Source: Arcobacter nitrofigilis DSM 7299
GTDB taxonomy: Bacteria > Campylobacterota > Campylobacteria > Campylobacterales > Arcobacteraceae
DNA: 64,000 nucleotides
Assembly (NCBI RefSeq): GCF_000092245.1
Contig: NC_014166.1
Span: forward strand, 2,666,001 to 2,730,000
Direction: 5' to 3'
Each line of letters starts with the position of its first letter. The stretch's first letter is position 1. The notes below the pieces were generated by a model, which saw only the letters and a program-made list of their open reading frames with translations, was not told the DNA's origin and searched no databases. Of this stretch, positions 60,673 through 64,000 are shown piece after piece. A program made the position numbers and the translations under genes.

Positions 60673-62382
60673 ATGTATTCATTTTTAAAAATAGATAACT
60701 TATCAATAGATTTTAAAACACGAAATGGAACTGTCCATGGACTTAAAAATGCCTCAATGAATATCCAAAAAGGTGAAGTTTTAGGAGTAATTGGAGAGAG
60801 TGGTTCTGGTAAATCAATTACAGCTTTTACAGTAATGGGATTATTAGATAGTGCAGGAAGTGTAACAAATGGAAAAATAGAGTTTGAAGGATTTACTTTA
60901 ACAACTGCAAAAGAGAAGGATTTAAAAGAAATTAGAGGAAGAGAAATTTCTATGATATTTCAAAATCCAAGAGCTGCTTTAAATCCCATAAGATGCGTAG
61001 GTAAACAAATAGAAGATGTACTTATCTGCCACCATCAAGCAAGTCCACAGAATGCAAAAGAAAAAGCAATAAAAATGCTTGAAAAAGTAAAAATAGTAAA
61101 TCCACAAGATAGATATTGGTCTTATCCTTTTGAACTATCAGGGGGAATGTGCCAAAGGGTTATGATAGCAATTGCAATTGCTTGTAATCCAAGACTTTTA
61201 ATAGCAGATGAACCAACAACAGGACTTGATGTTACTACTCAAAAAGTAATAATGGATTTGATAAAAGAGTTAGCAAAAGAACATCATATGGCTGTTATGC
61301 TAATAACCCATGACCTTGGAATGGCAGCAATGTATTGTGATAATATTTGTGTTATGCAAAAGGGTGAGATAGTAGAAAAAAATAGTGTTTATGAACTTTT
61401 TACAAAACCAAAACACCCATATACCATAAAACTAATAGCAGCATCCCCTGGTCCAAAATCTAAACTTTCAGATTTGACTGCTATTCCTGAAGAGATGGAA
61501 GGTGAAAAGGTAGTCTCAAAAAAGCAAATACACAATGAAATAACAAAAAAAGGTGAAGTTATTTTAGAAGTTTTAAACTTGGTTAAAAAGTTTCCTCTAA
61601 GGGACAAAAGTAGCTTTTTTGCAAAGAAAAAAGAAGAGAATACCTTCACAGCAGTAAATGGAATAAGCTTTAATTTAAAAAAAGGTGAAAGTTTAGGATT
61701 AGTAGGAGAATCGGGTTGTGGTAAATCTACAACATCAAATATGATTACAAAACTTTTAGACCCAACTTCTGGTGATATAATTTTAGAAAACGAAAATATC
61801 ACAGCTTACACATCTAAACAATTTGCAGCCATGAAACAAAGAAATAAAATACAAATGGTATTTCAAGATCCAACAGATAGTTTAAATCCTAGATTTAATG
61901 CTTTTGATTGTATTGCGGAGCCCCTTAGACGACTTTTGAAAATGAGAGACAGAAAAAAAATAAAAGAAAAAGTAGAAGAATTATCTTTAATGGTAGGACT
62001 TCCTATTCATTTACTTTCTAGATTCCCCCACCAACTTTCAGGTGGCCAAAAAGCAAGAGTAGGAATAGCAAGAGCAATATCAGTAAATCCAAAGATATTG
62101 ATTCTAGATGAGCCAACTTCTGCTCTTGATGTATCTGTTCAAGCTGTAGTTTTACAATTATTAGATAGATTAAAAAAAGAGTTAGGTATGAGTTATATCT
62201 TTGTTTCACATGATTTAAATGTTGTAAAGCTATTATGTGAAAGGGTTATTGTGATGAATAGAGGTGAAATAGTTGAACAAGGAACTGTACATGATATTTT
62301 AGAAAATCCACAAAAAGATTATACAAAAAAACTCATTGCATCGATTCCTCATTTTGAACCAAATAAACTAAAAATGGCTTAA
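60673..62382 (+). CDS. Fused dual ATP-binding protein of peptide-type ABC transporter (DppD-DppF)
   Basis: A 569-aa ATPase with two complete nucleotide-binding domains. The first has [24 protein letters not shown] and [11 protein letters not shown]. The second has [25 protein letters not shown] and [11 protein letters not shown], then the oligopeptide-type C-terminal region. Fusion of the D and F ATPases into one chain resembles GsiA/YejF. In the first signature the usual Q of GGQ is replaced by M, a common variation. It is the last gene of the allophanate/ABC operon. Confidence 0.93.
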   Translation: MYSFLKIDNLSIDFKTRNGTVHGLKNASMNIQKGEVLGVIGESGSGKSITAFTVMGLLDSAGSVTNGKIEFEGFTLTTAKEKDLKEIRGREISMIFQNPRAALNPIRCVGKQIEDVLICHHQASPQNAKEKAIKMLEKVKIVNPQDRYWSYPFELSGGMCQRVMIAIAIACNPRLLIADEPTTGLDVTTQKVIMDLIKELAKEHHMAVMLITHDLGMAAMYCDNICVMQKGEIVEKNSVYELFTKPKHPYTIKLIAASPGPKSKLSDLTAIPEEMEGEKVVSKKQIHNEITKKGEVILEVLNLVKKFPLRDKSSFFAKKKEENTFTAVNGISFNLKKGESLGLVGESGCGKSTTSNMITKLLDPTSGDIILENENITAYTSKQFAAMKQRNKIQMVFQDPTDSLNPRFNAFDCIAEPLRRLLKMRDRKKIKEKVEELSLMVGLPIHLLSRFPHQLSGGQKARVGIARAISVNPKILILDEPTSALDVSVQAVVLQLLDRLKKELGMSYIFVSHDLNVVKLLCERVIVMNRGEIVEQGTVHDILENPQKDYTKKLIASIPHFEPNKLKMA

Positions 62383-62415
62383 TTTGCAAAGAAGAAGAAT
62401 AGGATATAATTTCAT

Positions 62416-63096
62416 ATGAAAAATATATTGAAATACCTTACTGTACTATATGTTGAAGATGATAATGAAGTAAGAGAAAATATCACAAACACTATTTCAA
62501 ATATTGTTAAAAAAGTCTATTCAGCTTCAAACGCAAAAGAGGCTTTAGAGATATATGATGATATAAAACCTGATATTATCTTCACAGATATTGATATGGA
62601 AGGTATGAATGGACTAGAACTTATCAAAGAGATAAGAGAAGAAGATAGCCAAATTCCAGTTGTAGTGCTAACAGCTTATAAAACAGAGAGCTTTCTTATG
62701 GAAGCTGTCTCTTTACATCTAGAATCTTATATCATAAAACCTATCTCTTATACCTCTTTAAAAGAGGCTTTATTTACTTGTTCTCAAAAACTACTAGAAA
62801 GAAATAGATTCGAAATAACATTCCCAAATGGCTCTAGATATAACTTACATAGCCATATATTTACAAACAATGCAAATGAAATAGAAAAACTACAAAATAA
62901 AGAGAGACTTCTTTTAGAAACGTTAATTGAGTATAAAAATGAACTTGTTTTTTATGATATTATAGAAGAAAATGTTTGGGAAGGAGACCTTCTAAATAAA
63001 GGAACACTAAAAGTATTAATTGGAAAACTTCGTCAAAAAATTGGGAAAGAGAGTATTTTAAATGAAAATGAACAGGGTTATAGGCTTTTAACTTGA
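62416..63096 (+). CDS. Response regulator with winged-helix output domain
   Basis: A 226-aa two-component regulator. In the receiver domain the acidic pocket is in YVEDDNEVR, the phospho-acceptor is D58 (IIFTDIDM), T86 lies in VVLTAYK and K108 in YIIKPIS. The C-terminal part (ERLLLETLIEYKNELVFYD to NEQGYRLLT) matches an OmpR-type winged helix, although the linker is longer than usual. A TATAAT (62405-62410) lies only 5 bases before ATG, so a leaderless mRNA is possible. The kinase gene overlaps the stop. Confidence 0.88.
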   Translation: MKNILKYLTVLYVEDDNEVRENITNTISNIVKKVYSASNAKEALEIYDDIKPDIIFTDIDMEGMNGLELIKEIREEDSQIPVVVLTAYKTESFLMEAVSLHLESYIIKPISYTSLKEALFTCSQKLLERNRFEITFPNGSRYNLHSHIFTNNANEIEKLQNKERLLLETLIEYKNELVFYDIIEENVWEGDLLNKGTLKVLIGKLRQKIGKESILNENEQGYRLLT

Positions 63097-64000
63097 TAGG
63101 AAATAAATATAAACTACATGTATCTTCCATAATAATTATTGGACTATTTTTATCCATATCTATTAGTTATCTTATTAATAATATTGAAGAAAAAAATATA
63201 CAAAGTAGATTTCAAAATATAGTCGATGATAAAATGAAATCTTTTTATAGGGAAATTTTAATAAATCTTGAAACTCTTTATACCCTATCAATTCTTTATA
63301 ATAATGACCAAATACCAAGTAGAGAAGAATTTTCAATAGAAGCAAAAAAGATTATAAAAAGACATAGTGCTATTCATGCTTTAGAGTGGATTCCAATAGT
63401 TTCAAATGAGAAAAGAAAACTTTTTGAAAAGAACTTCTTTTTTACAGAAGAGTCAAAAAACAATAATATGGTAAAAGTTGGGAAAAAAGATGAATATTTT
63501 CCTGTATATTATGTGGAACCCTTTAAAAATAATGAAAAGGCCTTAGGCTTTGATTTATCAAGTGATGAAAATAGATATAAAACCATAAAAAAAGCTTTAG
63601 AAACAAAAAGCCCACAAGTTACTCAAGCAATAGAGTTGGTACAAAAAAAGAATAAAAAAGGTTTTTTAGCTTTTTTACCTATTTTTGATGAAAATCAAAA
63701 TATCAAAAGTTTTGTTCTTGGTGTTTTTGTTATAGAAGATATATTTAAAAAATCAATTTTAGAAGAGGACAAAACCTCAAATGAAATAAATTTTAAAATA
63801 TTTGATACTACTAATAATATAAATGAAGAGATTTATTCTCACAACTCTTTAAACAAAATATACAAACACCTAAAATATAAAAAAGACCTACCAGTTATTT
63901 GGTCTAGACAATGGACCTTTGAGGCAATTCCTAGTTTAAAATATATAAATGAAAGAAGAAGTTTTGTTACAGAACTAAGTCTGTTTATCGGAATTCTTTT
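63093..64000 (+). CDS. CHASE-domain sensor (histidine kinase expected), 3' end outside window
   Basis: The frame is open from TTG at 63093, which overlaps the response-regulator stop, to the window edge. An N-terminal helix (HVSSIIIIGLFLSISISYL) precedes a periplasmic CHASE domain. That domain is marked by IHALEWIPIVSNEKRKLFEK, YFPVYYVEPFKNNEKALGFD and QVTQAIELVQ, then KGFLAFLPIFD. A second helix begins at LSLFIGIL. Catalytic domains are not in the window; a histidine kinase is expected from the coupled response regulator, but a diguanylate cyclase or other output is possible. Ligand unknown. Confidence 0.8.
   Translation, partial: MIGNKYKLHVSSIIIIGLFLSISISYLINNIEEKNIQSRFQNIVDDKMKSFYREILINLETLYTLSILYNNDQIPSREEFSIEAKKIIKRHSAIHALEWIPIVSNEKRKLFEKNFFFTEESKNNNMVKVGKKDEYFPVYYVEPFKNNEKALGFDLSSDENRYKTIKKALETKSPQVTQAIELVQKKNKKGFLAFLPIFDENQNIKSFVLGVFVIEDIFKKSILEEDKTSNEINFKIFDTTNNINEEIYSHNSLNKIYKHLKYKKDLPVIWSRQWTFEAIPSLKYINERRSFVTELSLFIGIL

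Overview
The window is from a low-GC member of the Campylobacterota, most likely the family Arcobacteraceae. This rests on protein resemblance and layout, not on a database search. FrdC matches the Wolinella-type dihaem cytochrome b almost residue for residue at the haem ligands. Two dynamin-like GTPases sit in tandem, as in Campylobacter. A UbiD-family decarboxylase of the menaquinone-biosynthesis type is present, and the complex I operon keeps real NADH-dehydrogenase subunits NuoE and NuoF. Genes are tightly packed, several start with TTG, and promoters show TATAAT-like -10 boxes with poor -35 boxes.

Layout: 1-2376, end of an iron-type ABC importer (permease cut by the window edge, plus ATPase). 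2425-3392, an FRG-domain gene with a 22-codon leader ORF, lying between two near-identical terminator hairpins. 3531-6576, UbiD-family decarboxylase and a divergent MalY/PatB C-S lyase. 6709-21202, a 14-gene complex I operon, nuoA-B-CD-E-F-[gltA]-G-H-I-J-K-L-M-N, with citrate synthase inserted between nuoF and nuoG. 21440-24947, frdCAB. 25103-29451, the paired dynamin-like GTPases. 29547-30290, eight tRNA genes behind one clear sigma-70 promoter. 30381-31649, small membrane, S24-peptidase-like and hypothetical genes. 31783-36872, a metal-regulated cluster. 36869-37918, a small ORF, flavodoxin and an unknown gene. 38125-43018, sucCD-PhyH-tex. 43345-49394, mixed metabolic and transport genes. 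49545-54279, thyA and an amino-acid importer/exporter operon. 54421-62382, an EamA transporter, allophanate hydrolase and a peptide/nickel-type ABC importer. 62416-end, a two-component system whose CHASE-domain kinase is cut by the window edge.

The most interesting region is 31700-38000. It encodes a Fur-family regulator, an HMA_2-type protein without cysteines, a ferritin-like protein, several very small proteins with glycine/alanine-rich membrane helices (one resembling magnetosome MamC), and a P1B ATPase with an SCA motif in place of CPC. Fur-box-like palindromes lie in most of its intergenic gaps. This combination fits a ferrosome (fez)-type iron-storage organelle locus, here with extra ferritin-like and MamC-like parts. 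The assignment is inferred from motifs and gene neighbourhood.

Functionally, much of the window is central energy metabolism. Citrate synthase, SucCD and Frd supply or consume TCA intermediates, and complex I and Frd both work with the menaquinone pool that the UbiD-family enzyme probably helps to make. Iron uptake, flavodoxin and the putative iron-storage locus form a second theme.
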